The notes beneath the pieces are model-generated. The model ran no database searches. It saw only the letters and a program-made list of their open reading frames with translations, and was not told the DNA's origin. Shown here piece after piece: positions 55,461-64,000 of a DNA stretch of 64,000 bases; the stretch's first letter is position 1, and every line of letters begins with the position of its first letter. The stretch is from contig NZ_JACLHY010000012.1 in assembly GCF_014397245.1 (NCBI RefSeq), forward strand, positions 83,386 through 147,385, in the 5' to 3' direction. The stretch comes from Arenibacter arenosicollis. GTDB taxonomy: Bacteria > Bacteroidota > Bacteroidia > Flavobacteriales > Flavobacteriaceae. Position numbers and translations under genes: made by a program.

Positions 55461-58016
55461 ATGAGTAAAATTTGTACATCCTTATTGGTATGTTCTCTTA
55501 TGATTATGGGCTGTAAGTCCCCTACTCCCATTGAATCCGACCCGAATATCTTGGTCAAGGATGGTTTTATAGTTGAAAAATTATACAGTCCAAGTGATAT
55601 GGACCAAGGGTCTTGGGTGTCTATCACCAAAGATGATAATGGTCGCTTTATTACATCGGACCAATATGGAGCTTTATACTACGTAGAGGTGCCTGAAATT
55701 GGTTCGAAGGAGAAAATTAAGGTTGATTCCATTCCCTTGAATATAGGCAATGCACATGGACTATTATGGGCATATAATAGCCTTTATGTAATGTCCAATT
55801 CGGATAATCAGGAGGAAAGCGGCTTGTATAAAATAACAGACTCGGATGCCGATGGCACCTTGGACCAGGTAGATTTTTTATATCAATTTGTAGGTCGAGG
55901 CGAGCATGGCCCCCACGGAATTATATTAGGTCCTGATGGATATATTTATATGTCAGGAGGTAACCATACCCTATTGCCAAAAACCTTTAATTCCATTCAA
56001 AAACCTATATGGGATGAGGACCAACTTTTTGATGCCATTAAGGATCCAAGAGGTCACGCCAATGACGTAGTGGCTCCCGGAGGTTGGGTGGCAAGAACCG
56101 ATAAAGATGGTAAGGAATTAACCGTTATTGCAACCGGCTTTAGAAATGCCTATGACCTGGCCTTTAATACGGACGGGGAACTATTCACTTTTGATTCTGA
56201 TATGGAATGGGACATGGGGTCCCCTTGGTACAGACCCATTAGAGTTTGCCATATAACCAATGGTTCCGAATTTGGCTGGAGAACAGGCTCCGGTAAATGG
56301 CCTGCCTATTACCCAGATAATGTACCAGGTATTGTAGACATAGGACAAGGCTCACCTACAGGAGTCTTAGCTGGAAACACTTTGGACTTTCCCGAGTATT
56401 ATAAAAACGGACTTTTTGTGTTCGATTGGAGCTTTGGCACCATGTATTATATTTCTATGACCCCGGACGGAGCTACATATAAAGGTAACAAGGAAGAGTT
56501 TTTATCCGGGGCCTCATTACCCTTGACCGACGGAGTTGCCGGAGATGACGGTGCTATGTATTTCCTTACCGGTGGCAGAAGATTGGAATCCGGAATGTAC
56601 CGCGTATTCTACAATGGAGAGGAGAAGGGCAAAGAGGTGGTGAACAAGGACATTACGGAAGAACAAAAACTTAGAAGAAAACTGGAATCGTTTGCATCAG
56701 GAGAGAAAGGAGATTTAGAACTTATCTGGTCTTCCTTACAACACGAGGACAGGCGAATTAGATATGCGGCAAGGGTAGCCTTGGAATACCAAGATGTAGA
56801 AAGAATTGAAGAAAAATTAGTTGCCGAAAACAATCCTTCCATAGTAATTCAAAGTGCTATTGCATTGGCGAGGATCGGAAATCAGGAAAATAAGGAAAAG
56901 GCTATGGATAAATTAATGTCTGTACCCTTCCCTGACATGACAACTAATCTAAAAACAGATTTTATTAGGGCATGTAACCTATTATTTATTAGAGGTGATT
57001 TTAATAAAAATGTCAAATCCGAAGTATCCAAGAAACTAGATCCCTACTACCCTACCCAGAGCAATCAGGTAAACCGGGAATTGGTTCAGTTATTGGCCTA
57101 TGTAGAAAATCCTTTGGTGGTACCAAAAACTATGAAGTTATTGGACACTTTGGCCCAGACCAAAGAAATAACGACCATAATAGAAAAAGATGTAACCGGA
57201 CGTAGCGAGCAATATGGAGGAACCATAGAGCGCATGAAATCCAATACTCCTCCTGCAGAGCTAATACATTATGTAAAAGCATTAAGTTATGCCCCTAATG
57301 GTTGGACCAAAGCGTTAAGAGAAAAATATTTCACTTATTATTCCAGACTATTCGCTGCCAACGGAGGTGAAAGTTACTCCAAGTTCTTATTAAAAATAAG
57401 GGAAAAGGCCTTGGAACATGTACCACAGGCTGAAAAGGAAAATCTATTGGCTTTATCCGGTGAAGAATTAATACAGTTGAACAGTACGGATTTGGCCAAC
57501 CTACCACATCCAAAAGGGCCTGGCAAAAACTGGTCCGTAGCAGAAATAGTTGAATTATACAATTCTGCCGGAGATAATGGGAATTTAGAAAACGGTGAAA
57601 ATATGTACAAAGCGGTACTCTGTAGTTCTTGCCACGGTCTTAATGGTACGGGCGCCAGCATAGGTCCAGACCTTACACAAGTAACTACGCGTTTCTCCCC
57701 TAAAGATATTGCCGAGGCAATCGTTAATCCCAACAAGACCATTTCTGACCAATATGAAGCGGTAGAAATTACAATGAACGATGAAAAAAGTCTTTGGGGA
57801 AGAGTAATCAATGAAACCAATGATACTATAATCATAAACGAAAATCCCTTAAACCCAAAACAACTGACAAAGTTGGTCAAGGCTGATATTAAGAAACAGG
57901 AGATTTCCAAGAGATCGGCAATGATGCCTTCATTACTGAATAGATTGAACGAACAGGAAATTATTGACCTGTTTTCTTTCTTAAAATCACAGGCTAGGAA
58001 ATCCGAACTTCAGTAA
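55461..58016 (+). CDS. PVC-type haem-binding CxxCH lipoprotein with beta-propeller and HEAT-like repeats
   Basis: An 851-residue exported protein. Lipoprotein signal MSKICTSLLVCSLMIMGC; the N-terminal half is a sorbosone-dehydrogenase/DUF7133-like beta-propeller (VSITKDDNGRFITSDQYGALYYVEV, GRGEHGPHGIILGPDGYIYMSGGN, VATGFRNAYDLAFNTDGELFTFDSDMEWD-type strands). About residues 400-560 are helical HEAT-like repeats (LQHEDRRIRYAARVALEYQ). Near the end is a cytochrome c domain with haem site CSSCH at 721-725 and a putative Met ligand. Families of this type oxidise sugars or similar substrates at the outer face; substrate unknown. Confidence 0.9.
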   Translation: MSKICTSLLVCSLMIMGCKSPTPIESDPNILVKDGFIVEKLYSPSDMDQGSWVSITKDDNGRFITSDQYGALYYVEVPEIGSKEKIKVDSIPLNIGNAHGLLWAYNSLYVMSNSDNQEESGLYKITDSDADGTLDQVDFLYQFVGRGEHGPHGIILGPDGYIYMSGGNHTLLPKTFNSIQKPIWDEDQLFDAIKDPRGHANDVVAPGGWVARTDKDGKELTVIATGFRNAYDLAFNTDGELFTFDSDMEWDMGSPWYRPIRVCHITNGSEFGWRTGSGKWPAYYPDNVPGIVDIGQGSPTGVLAGNTLDFPEYYKNGLFVFDWSFGTMYYISMTPDGATYKGNKEEFLSGASLPLTDGVAGDDGAMYFLTGGRRLESGMYRVFYNGEEKGKEVVNKDITEEQKLRRKLESFASGEKGDLELIWSSLQHEDRRIRYAARVALEYQDVERIEEKLVAENNPSIVIQSAIALARIGNQENKEKAMDKLMSVPFPDMTTNLKTDFIRACNLLFIRGDFNKNVKSEVSKKLDPYYPTQSNQVNRELVQLLAYVENPLVVPKTMKLLDTLAQTKEITTIIEKDVTGRSEQYGGTIERMKSNTPPAELIHYVKALSYAPNGWTKALREKYFTYYSRLFAANGGESYSKFLLKIREKALEHVPQAEKENLLALSGEELIQLNSTDLANLPHPKGPGKNWSVAEIVELYNSAGDNGNLENGENMYKAVLCSSCHGLNGTGASIGPDLTQVTTRFSPKDIAEAIVNPNKTISDQYEAVEITMNDEKSLWGRVINETNDTIIINENPLNPKQLTKLVKADIKKQEISKRSAMMPSLLNRLNEQEIIDLFSFLKSQARKSELQ

Positions 58017-58069
58017 TTATTGAACTTAGGTAGGTAATTGACCACAGACTGCTGGTTAATTTTTGTATA

Positions 58070-58101
58070 TGGTCCCGATTAATATCGGGACCATTTTTTT
58101 T
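58070..58101 (+). terminator. Rho-independent terminator
   Basis: TGGTCCCGAT pairs perfectly with ATCGGGACCA around a TAAT loop, then T8, 53 bp after the stop of the cytochrome gene. Confidence 0.92.
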
Positions 58102-58259
58102 GCCCTACAAAATCATTAAGTACCTGATACATAATCATCCATATTCAGGTTAGACGAGAAATAAATGCAAAATAATTCAAAACCTATGAAATTTTACTAA
58201 TTACTATTCCTACAAATTTCTAGACCTTTGTTTAGTTTAACACCCCAATATCTAATAAT

Positions 58260-59534
58260 ATGAACCAATCCATTAATTTCCAAGGAATCATTGGCTGCAT
58301 TATTACGTTATTCTTCTGTTCGTTGTCTGCCCAAGAAGCTAAGACTTACGGGGACCCCAATAGTTACGAAAATAGCAAAAGAGCTGACAAGTATCAACAA
58401 CTTCTAAAATTGGGATATAAGGAAAATGAAATATGTGAAGACTTAGGCAATGCTAACTTTTTGGTCGAAAATTACCAGGAAGCCATTTTTTGGTACAAAA
58501 AATTAATTGATACAAACCCCGATACCACCGTAAACGCAAGTTATTACGAAAGATACCTGTTTGCGCTTAAAAAGATAAGATCTACGGCCCCGGAAGATAC
58601 CTCCAAGGATAAGGACTGGCTTGCCCACGTTAAAGAAGACTATCAAATAAACAAGAACCCTAAAGAAAGTACCACTGCTCCTGAAAAGGAAGGCAAATAT
58701 CGGGATTTCAATTTTCAACAGAGCCAAGAATCAGTGGTATCACAAGAATTGACATTAAAAGATTTAGGTCTGGAAAATGAGTTGGCATCCAATATTGAAG
58801 ATAAGGAAAAATTTAAATTTGCCTATAATGCGCCAATTGCAATTACCGAAGATGGGCGTACTGCCTATTTTAGTAAGGCCGTCTATACAAAACCATTATA
58901 TGGGGTTCTATCAAAAAAGGAATTGGTACACAGGATATACAAGGCCAATAAAGTTAATGGGAAATGGCAAAACATAAAGGAAGTTGCTTTGGCTCCCAAA
59001 CAGTACTCTACCATTCACCCTACTGTTTCCCCAGATGGAAAAAGATTATTCTTTGCCTCCAATATGCCTGGTACCTTTGGAAAGTATGACATTTACGTAG
59101 CTGACATTCAAAGGGATGGCTCTTTTGGTTTAGCTAAAAATCTAGGTCAAAAAGTAAATACGGACGACAATGACCTATACCCAAAGATAATAGGTGGAAC
59201 TAGCCTAGTTTTTGCGTCCGAAGGACGACAAGGCCTAGGAGGACTTGATGTGTACATGGTGCAAGTTGACCATAAAAAAGTAGGTACCTCTGTTAATCTT
59301 GGAACCGACATCAATAGCATTGAAGATGACTTTTCAATTTTACTAACAGGTAAAAACGGAATGGGGTACGTAATGTCCAATAGAGGTGAAAGTAAAAGTA
59401 ATCCTCAACGAGTAGCATTCACCTATTCTAAAGAAAAAAGGGAAAGGTTATTGGAAAAAAAACAATTCAATATTTTGGAATCGATCAATGACAATTCGCA
59501 AATTAATTATTCAAATACCGTTTTTGAGGAGTAA
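58260..59534 (+). CDS. TPR/PD40-repeat periplasmic protein, T9SS-associated type
   Basis: A 424-residue exported protein (signal to about residue 25, FFCSLSAQ). A TPR-like helical pair at about 45-85 (LGYKENEICEDLGNANFLVENYQEAIFWYKKLI) is followed by PD40/WD40-like beta-propeller repeats at about 240-400 (HPTVSPDGKRLFFASNMPGTFGKYDIYVAD, DNDLYPKIIGGTSLVFASEGRQGLGGLDVYM, EDDFSILL). In Flavobacteria this order usually ends in an OmpA domain (PorE/SprF-neighbour type); here the protein stops after the propeller. The PorP/SprF gene follows 257 bp later, so the pair probably works together. Confidence 0.85.
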   Translation: MNQSINFQGIIGCIITLFFCSLSAQEAKTYGDPNSYENSKRADKYQQLLKLGYKENEICEDLGNANFLVENYQEAIFWYKKLIDTNPDTTVNASYYERYLFALKKIRSTAPEDTSKDKDWLAHVKEDYQINKNPKESTTAPEKEGKYRDFNFQQSQESVVSQELTLKDLGLENELASNIEDKEKFKFAYNAPIAITEDGRTAYFSKAVYTKPLYGVLSKKELVHRIYKANKVNGKWQNIKEVALAPKQYSTIHPTVSPDGKRLFFASNMPGTFGKYDIYVADIQRDGSFGLAKNLGQKVNTDDNDLYPKIIGGTSLVFASEGRQGLGGLDVYMVQVDHKKVGTSVNLGTDINSIEDDFSILLTGKNGMGYVMSNRGESKSNPQRVAFTYSKEKRERLLEKKQFNILESINDNSQINYSNTVFEE

Positions 59535-59791
59535 AGTCATGAAATATATACACTAAATTAACTGGACAACCTATGGCAGAATAAAACTATGATAAACTAA
59601 CAGTAAGAATTTACTTACAAATTGGTAATTTGGTCCTCAGTAATTTTTGGACTAATTCTAGTACACTTTTCTGAAGCCCCGACCAGGTTCGTGGTCAACT
59701 TAAGATGAATGATCCAAGCTAACCGAGAGACACCCCATATATGATTATAAGGAACACATTATGATCGGAATAACATAAATCTCCCCCTTGG

Positions 59792-61735
59792 ATGAACTGC
59801 AGAGTTGCCATATTTAACAAGGTATACTTCCTTATATTTGTTTGCATTCTGCTGTGCGAAACCACACTTTATTGTCAAGAAATTAATTCGGATTTTAGCT
59901 CAAACACATCCTATCACAACCAATTGGTCTTCAATAGGTTTCTGATTCATCCCGCTTTCTCATTGGTAAGGGAAAATAAATCTTACCTAAATATTCTACA
60001 CAGGAACCAGTATGCCACTTTTGCAGATAACAATCAAAATTACTTTTTAGGGTTTAGTAACAATCTCAGTGATAATGCCGCAGTTGGCCTTGGGATCTAT
60101 ACCCATTTGGACGGCGTTATGCAAGAATTTGGCCTAAACGCCAACTATGCCAACTCAACACAGTTAAGCAAGAAGAATACATTAACTTTTGGAGTAAATA
60201 TCACCTATATAAACCAGGGGATAGATAAGAATAGAGTAATTGCATTAGAGAATGACCCTAAAATATTGGATGCCAGAAAAGAAACCAAGTTGTCCGTTCA
60301 ACCAGGGATAGCCCTTTCACTAGGACAAATTGATTTTGGCTTGTATGCGGAGAATCTACTCAGTTACAATCAGACTACAAATAGTATAATCACAGAATTT
60401 AGTGAAAAAACCTTAAAAGCATCACTCCAATATACTTATTTAGTAAACGCTCGCAGAGGGTTATTTTCCGAAGCCAGAATTATGCCGCTCGTACAATTGC
60501 ACAGCAAGGAGGAAGCCAATTTTTCCTTTATGGGTTCCTTAATGGTAGATCTGCCGGAATATGGTTGGTTACAGACCACTTTGGACAATAGATATGGATT
60601 GTCCGCAGGTCTTGGGTTTAACCTTGGCAAAAAGATATCTATAGGGTATGTATTTGAAAAGAAGTTTTTGGAATATGGGGCAAGCCTTGGCTGGAATCAT
60701 GAAATAACCCTAGCCTATACCTTTAAAAACAACACTTCCCATCCCAGGAATTACATCGCAAAATCCCGTTCCAAAAAGCCCTCAAAACCCAAGTATGATA
60801 AAATTGAAGTACAAAACAAGAGATATGAGGGGCAAATTGCCAAGTTAAACGCTAAATTAAAAAAGAGCGAAACACCACCATCAAGCCAATCTTTTCAAAG
60901 CCAATTGGCATCCGATGATTTACCTCAAAAAAAAGGTTCTGGTGCTCAGATGCTTAGGTTATCAGATGAAAATAACGATTGTGATTGTCAAAATTCACTG
61001 GCTTATGAAAATCATCTACTATTAAAAGAACTGGTCAAAAATAAAAGCGCCAATGACCATGTTATAAACCTCACAGTTAACACTGGCACTACAGGTACTA
61101 CTGCCAATACTGGTTTGACTGAAAAAAGTGATGGATGCCAAAATACCCTTGCCTATGAAAATCGATTGATTTTGGACGGATTGATACTAAGACAGGACTC
61201 CTTGGAGACCGCAAACAAAAGGGAGATTGAAAAAAGGTTCGATATGCTGGTACATATCATAAAGGATGAAATAAAACAAAATATAAAATCCGATCTTCAA
61301 AAATCAAACAATGCACAATACGAAACAGCTGTGGCCGATATTCAAGAAAAAACAATCTACCGTATAAATAATGCCGAACATAAAAAATATGCCAAATTAC
61401 CTATTAGGCTGGAACAACAGTCTGACGTAGCTGGAGTGAAATCTGGTTATTATTTGATAGCAAACGTTTATAAGAATAAAGAAAACGTAGATTCCTTTAT
61501 AAAGGATTTAAACAAACAAGGCGTAAACGCCAAGCAATTTTTTAATAAGGAAAATGGACTGTACTATGTATATTTAGCTGATTTTAATAAGAAAAATGAC
61601 GCCGAAATGGCCTACACCTCTGATTTGGACGGAAAGTATCAAAAAGATAAATGGATTATGCAGGTCTATAACAACCCCGTTACCGCCGAGAACTTATACG
61701 AAGACGAGGATGAACTCAACGACCGCTTCGAATAA
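59792..61735 (+). CDS. PorP/SprF-family type IX secretion membrane protein fused to a SPOR domain
   Basis: A 647-residue outer-membrane protein. Residues 1 to about 320 are a PorP/SprF barrel (HNQLVFNRFLIHPAFSLVRENKSYLNILHRNQ, ALSLGQIDFGLYAENLLSYN, GLGFNLGKKISIGYVFEKKF). A Lys/Ser/Thr linker follows, with two copies of CQNxLAYENxLxLxxL at residues 399-414 and 449-464, exactly 50 residues apart. The C-terminus (about 548-630) matches the peptidoglycan-binding SPOR domain (SGYYLIANVYKNKENVDSFIKDLNKQGV, YYVYLADFNKKNDAEMA). The fusion would link a secretion/adhesin-anchoring barrel to cell-wall glycan; this is inference. Confidence 0.88.
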   Translation: MNCRVAIFNKVYFLIFVCILLCETTLYCQEINSDFSSNTSYHNQLVFNRFLIHPAFSLVRENKSYLNILHRNQYATFADNNQNYFLGFSNNLSDNAAVGLGIYTHLDGVMQEFGLNANYANSTQLSKKNTLTFGVNITYINQGIDKNRVIALENDPKILDARKETKLSVQPGIALSLGQIDFGLYAENLLSYNQTTNSIITEFSEKTLKASLQYTYLVNARRGLFSEARIMPLVQLHSKEEANFSFMGSLMVDLPEYGWLQTTLDNRYGLSAGLGFNLGKKISIGYVFEKKFLEYGASLGWNHEITLAYTFKNNTSHPRNYIAKSRSKKPSKPKYDKIEVQNKRYEGQIAKLNAKLKKSETPPSSQSFQSQLASDDLPQKKGSGAQMLRLSDENNDCDCQNSLAYENHLLLKELVKNKSANDHVINLTVNTGTTGTTANTGLTEKSDGCQNTLAYENRLILDGLILRQDSLETANKREIEKRFDMLVHIIKDEIKQNIKSDLQKSNNAQYETAVADIQEKTIYRINNAEHKKYAKLPIRLEQQSDVAGVKSGYYLIANVYKNKENVDSFIKDLNKQGVNAKQFFNKENGLYYVYLADFNKKNDAEMAYTSDLDGKYQKDKWIMQVYNNPVTAENLYEDEDELNDRFE

Positions 61736-62687
61736 TTTACCCTAATCAGCACGCATTTATATGGACATTCGCCTTGAACACCTACCAGAGACTATAATCA
61801 AGGAAATAATAAACCACCGCTACTACCCAAATATTTTATTTCAATAACCCTAAACTGTTTCCTCAATTCCAATTTTACCTGATCAAAGCCAAAATTTTAG
61901 GAAAATTACTTTTTTTAATGGAATAAAAAAACTTAGTGGACTAGGATTCAACCCCTTATAGAACCAATCAGAATATATCAGTAAAAAAGACATTTTTTTA
62001 TTAATAATTCATAATAAGTCTCTCAATTTAATTTTGTAGGAAAATACATCGTTTTAATGTAGGTTTTTTAAAAATAATTTCTATATTTAACTTTTATTAA
62101 CATAATTTTAAGTTTTGAAATTAAAAAATTGCAGTTAGTACATCATATTTAAGAGAAACCTACACTCTTAAAATACGGGTTAATGCAATGTATAATATTA
62201 ATAAAAAAGTAAAACTGAAAGAGAAGAAATAATTAGTATAATCCCAAATCCCAAACCATGAATTCTTACATTGACCTAACCAGAAAGCCAAGGCAATTTG
62301 CTTGCATTAAGGCAAAAGAAAAATTTGTCGCTCCAAGTCCTTTACGGCAACACTTTACTTCAATTAAAAATAATTACTGGCCATTTCCAATACGTGAATT
62401 ACTCTTAAGATAGGTATATAGCCAGTTCTGAGCAGGGAATTGGATGTATGTCTTTACTATAACCCACTTTTAAGTTATTTGGGTTAATCCCCTTTTATGT
62501 TGTAGTGGCAGTTTTTGTACAATGACCAAAGTGAACTATGGTTGTCTGGTTCCGTTGAATTACGACCATTATCCTTTAAATAAGCACAGTGTACAAATTA
62601 GTATAGGTTTTTTCAATTTCTAAATATAATCCAGCCTGTTCTAAATTAAAAAAATGTATTAAGAAATCCCCCTAACCCCAAATAAAT
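61736..62687. other. Gene-poor AT-rich region
   Basis: 952 bp with no ORF over 51 codons that I trust. It holds one small ORF (62258-62413, listed separately) and long AT tracts (about 61910-62190). No hairpin terminator for the PorP gene and no RNA gene were recognised. Confidence 0.6.
62258..62413 (+). CDS. Possible small ORF or gene remnant (51 aa)
   Basis: ATG to TAG, 51 residues: MNSYIDLTRKPRQFACIKAK, then a basic/aromatic tail ending NYWPFPIRELLLR. A C-rich leader (CCCAAATCCCAAACC) lies before the ATG, like those of the genes on either side. No family is recognised. It may be a genuine short protein, or the relic of a larger gene; chance is also possible. Confidence 0.25.
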   Translation: MNSYIDLTRKPRQFACIKAKEKFVAPSPLRQHFTSIKNNYWPFPIRELLLR

Positions 62688-63329
62688 ATGAATTCCAATG
62701 TTCTAAAAATTATTGTAATAGACAACGATCTGAAATTCCACGAGGCTTACCAATATTATTTTGAAACTTATAAAGATTACTCACTTGAAGGAATATACGT
62801 TTCGGTAAAGGATGCCCTTCTGGATTACGACAATGTTCTGCCCGAAATTATTGTTTCCGAAGTTTCAATGCCGGATGGTTGCGGTATTGAAGGAATTGGC
62901 CATTTCCGAAAAAAGGATTCCAAGGTTAAAATTATTATGGTAAGTGCCGAAAGTGATTTCGAAATTGTAAAAAAAGCATTTAAAAATATGGCGAATGGCT
63001 ATCTTACCAAACCTGTAGGCATAAATAGTTTACACCGTGCATTGAATGCTATAAAATATGAAGGGGCAACCATAAGCAATGATATTGCCAAGAAAATTAT
63101 TTCAATGTTCCAAAGAAAGTCATATGCTTCCTTTTCAGAAAGGGAAAATGAGATAATCGATTATTTAAGTCAGGGAGCAACCTATAAAACAATTGCCAAT
63201 AATTTATTTGTTACCCCAAGCACTATAAATTTTCATATTCAGAATATTTATCTAAAACTGAATGTAAACTCAAAATCGGAGGCCCTGAATAAATTAAGGG
63301 AATTGGAACATTCCGCAAATTTAATTTAA
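62688..63329 (+). CDS. LuxR-type response regulator with Asp-to-Glu receiver
   Basis: A 213-residue NarL/FixJ-family regulator. The receiver (about 6-120) keeps acidic residues D12/D14 (VIDND), S86 in MVSAESD and K108 in YLTKPVG, but the phospho-acceptor position is Glu58 in IIVSEVSMP instead of Asp. The LuxR helix-turn-helix is at about 145-205 (FSERENEIIDYLSQGATYKTIANNLFVTPSTINFHIQNIYLKL). It probably does not work by Asp phosphorylation; constitutive activity or protein-based control is inferred. No histidine kinase is adjacent. Precedes the IS; leader is AATCCCCCTAACCCCAAATAA. Confidence 0.9.
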   Translation: MNSNVLKIIVIDNDLKFHEAYQYYFETYKDYSLEGIYVSVKDALLDYDNVLPEIIVSEVSMPDGCGIEGIGHFRKKDSKVKIIMVSAESDFEIVKKAFKNMANGYLTKPVGINSLHRALNAIKYEGATISNDIAKKIISMFQRKSYASFSERENEIIDYLSQGATYKTIANNLFVTPSTINFHIQNIYLKLNVNSKSEALNKLRELEHSANLI

Positions 63330-63558
63330 ACGAATCGTCTTTATATGGTTAAATAACTACTCTTATAATTTTATTGGTAATTCTTTCAGGGAGCTATAAA
63401 CAAACCTATCCATATAGCGGTATGGTATTATATAGGTTATTTCGTTCTCCAACTGATGACGGTAGGTTAAATCCAATTTCCTTGAACATTAGGGATCAAT
63501 CCCAAAAGTTGTGTGTGAATTGAAAATAGAATAAGATCTTTGCGGAAAAACGATCGCA

Positions 63559-63918
63559 TTGGAATTATCATTGGACCTATTAAAGTTTATACTGCCAGAA
63601 GTATTAACAACCCATTTTGACCTAGTCTCCCATAATATGCAAGAGGGTGCGCTTCATTTATATTTTGAAGAAAAAAAAGATACCCCGAAAGAGGAAAAAC
63701 ATCGCACTTTAATAGCCCATGGTTTTCACAAAGAGATCGTCGTCCAGGATTTTCCGTTAAGGGGAAAGTCAGTTTATCTCCACATTAAGCGCCGCCGTTG
63801 GCTGGACAAGGCCACTGGCCAAGCCGTGCAAAGAGATTGGGATCTAGTGGCACAGGGGACTCGTATGACCGTTGAGTTCGCTGCTTTTTTAAAAGTACTT
63901 GGTCAGTACCAAAGCTAA
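63559..63918 (+). CDS. ISAon1-family transposase, N-terminal region (ORF A)
   Basis: A 119-residue product read from TTG at 63559. KEEKHRTLIAHGFHKEIVVQDFPLRGKSVYLHIKRRRW is the recognisable block of ISAon1-type transposase N-terminal regions, followed by a basic linker and GTRMTVEFAAFLKVLGQYQS. The rest of the transposase continues in the +1 frame. Whether the frame change is programmed, as is usual in this IS group, or a disabling mutation cannot be told. Confidence 0.8.
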   Translation: MELSLDLLKFILPEVLTTHFDLVSHNMQEGALHLYFEEKKDTPKEEKHRTLIAHGFHKEIVVQDFPLRGKSVYLHIKRRRWLDKATGQAVQRDWDLVAQGTRMTVEFAAFLKVLGQYQS

Positions 63919-64000
63919 TGACTGCCATACCATTGGCGGGTTTTATGGGGTCAATGGCAAAAAACTACAGCGACAGTTTCGGGATTATTTAAGCGAGTTC
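63893..64000 (+). CDS. ISAon1-family transposase, second frame (ORF B), partial
   Basis: Open +1 frame (relative to ORF A) from 63893 to the window edge, 36 codons: ends GGFYGVNGKKLQRQFRDYLSEF, which continues the transposase sequence. The frame begins after a stop at 63890-63892 within TTTTTTAAAAG, a possible slippery site. The 3' part is outside the window. Confidence 0.65.

Larger units (their letters stand above)
63559..64000 (+). mobile_element. ISAon1-like insertion sequence, cut by the right window edge
   Basis: Two consecutive reading frames (63559-63918, then the +1 frame from 63893) encode N-terminal and central parts of an ISAon1-family transposase. The left end and inverted repeat were not found; the right end is outside the window. 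Confidence 0.6.

Noticed and set aside
63492..63503. GGGATCAATCCC palindrome as IS terminal repeat
   Set aside because: No copy or partner visible because the right end of the IS is outside the window.

Overview
The window is chromosomal DNA of a Bacteroidota bacterium, almost certainly a marine Flavobacteriaceae member (Arenibacter/Maribacter/Zobellia-like; the genus is inference). Grounds: AT-rich DNA, weak Shine-Dalgarno sites, promoters of the Bacteroidota type (TTTG-N19/20-TAnnTTTG), two TonB-dependent receptors with carboxypeptidase-regulatory N-domains, a PorP/SprF type IX secretion protein, and many families typical of this group (DUF4834, DUF6146, YfhO, TIGR02757, LuxC-like acyl-CoA reductase beside serC/serA). 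No rRNA, tRNA or CRISPR array was seen.

Layout. 1-3.5 kb: partial MBL-fold hydrolase, a conserved protein of unknown role, peroxiredoxin bcp and an endonuclease III without its Fe-S cysteines. 3.7-8.6 kb: two tandem ECF sigma-factor paralogues (about 82% identical) upstream of uvrA. 9-10.5 kb: a secreted protein with an Arg/Ser/Asn-repeat tail, then a GC-rich 23-bp tandem repeat. 10.6-16.1 kb (minus): envelope-glycan operon DUF4834-YfhO-glycosyltransferase-flippase. 16.2-22.5 kb: outer-membrane protein, GNAT protein, ychF and a large TonB receptor with a palindromic candidate operator. 22.7-27.3 kb: ferredoxin divergent from acyl-CoA reductase-serC-serA-DUF937. 27.4-31.2 kb: small envelope proteins and a TonB receptor with a His/Glu-rich loop next to a small His/Cys membrane protein, a probable metal-uptake unit.

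31.2-37.2 kb: a Tat-exported sulfite-oxidase-like molybdoenzyme with a monohaem cytochrome c and a fatty-acid-hydroxylase/sterol-desaturase family protein; folE; LolD-like ATPase-CPBP protease-TIGR02757 overlapping operon. 37.3-42.7 kb: GH15 hydrolase divergent from a fused trehalose-6-P synthase/phosphatase, plus an MFS transporter. 42.7-47.1 kb: M28 peptidase, DLH-fold protein, M1 peptidase and YdeI-like protein in a tight run. 47.1-58 kb: NYN/LOTUS protein, amidohydrolase, DUF2490, hydrolase-OsmC fusion, YceI, Cu/Zn SOD, sigma/anti-sigma pair, truncated haemoglobin and a large membrane-bound cytochrome c protein.

58.2-64 kb is the most accessory-like part: a TPR/PD40 lipid-periplasm protein, a PorP/SprF barrel fused to a SPOR domain, almost 1 kb with no clear gene, a LuxR-type regulator whose phospho-acceptor Asp is Glu, and the start of an ISAon1-like insertion sequence cut by the window edge. 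No single complete novel system is proven. The best candidates are the PorP-SPOR unit with its atypical regulator and the His-rich receptor/small-protein pair.
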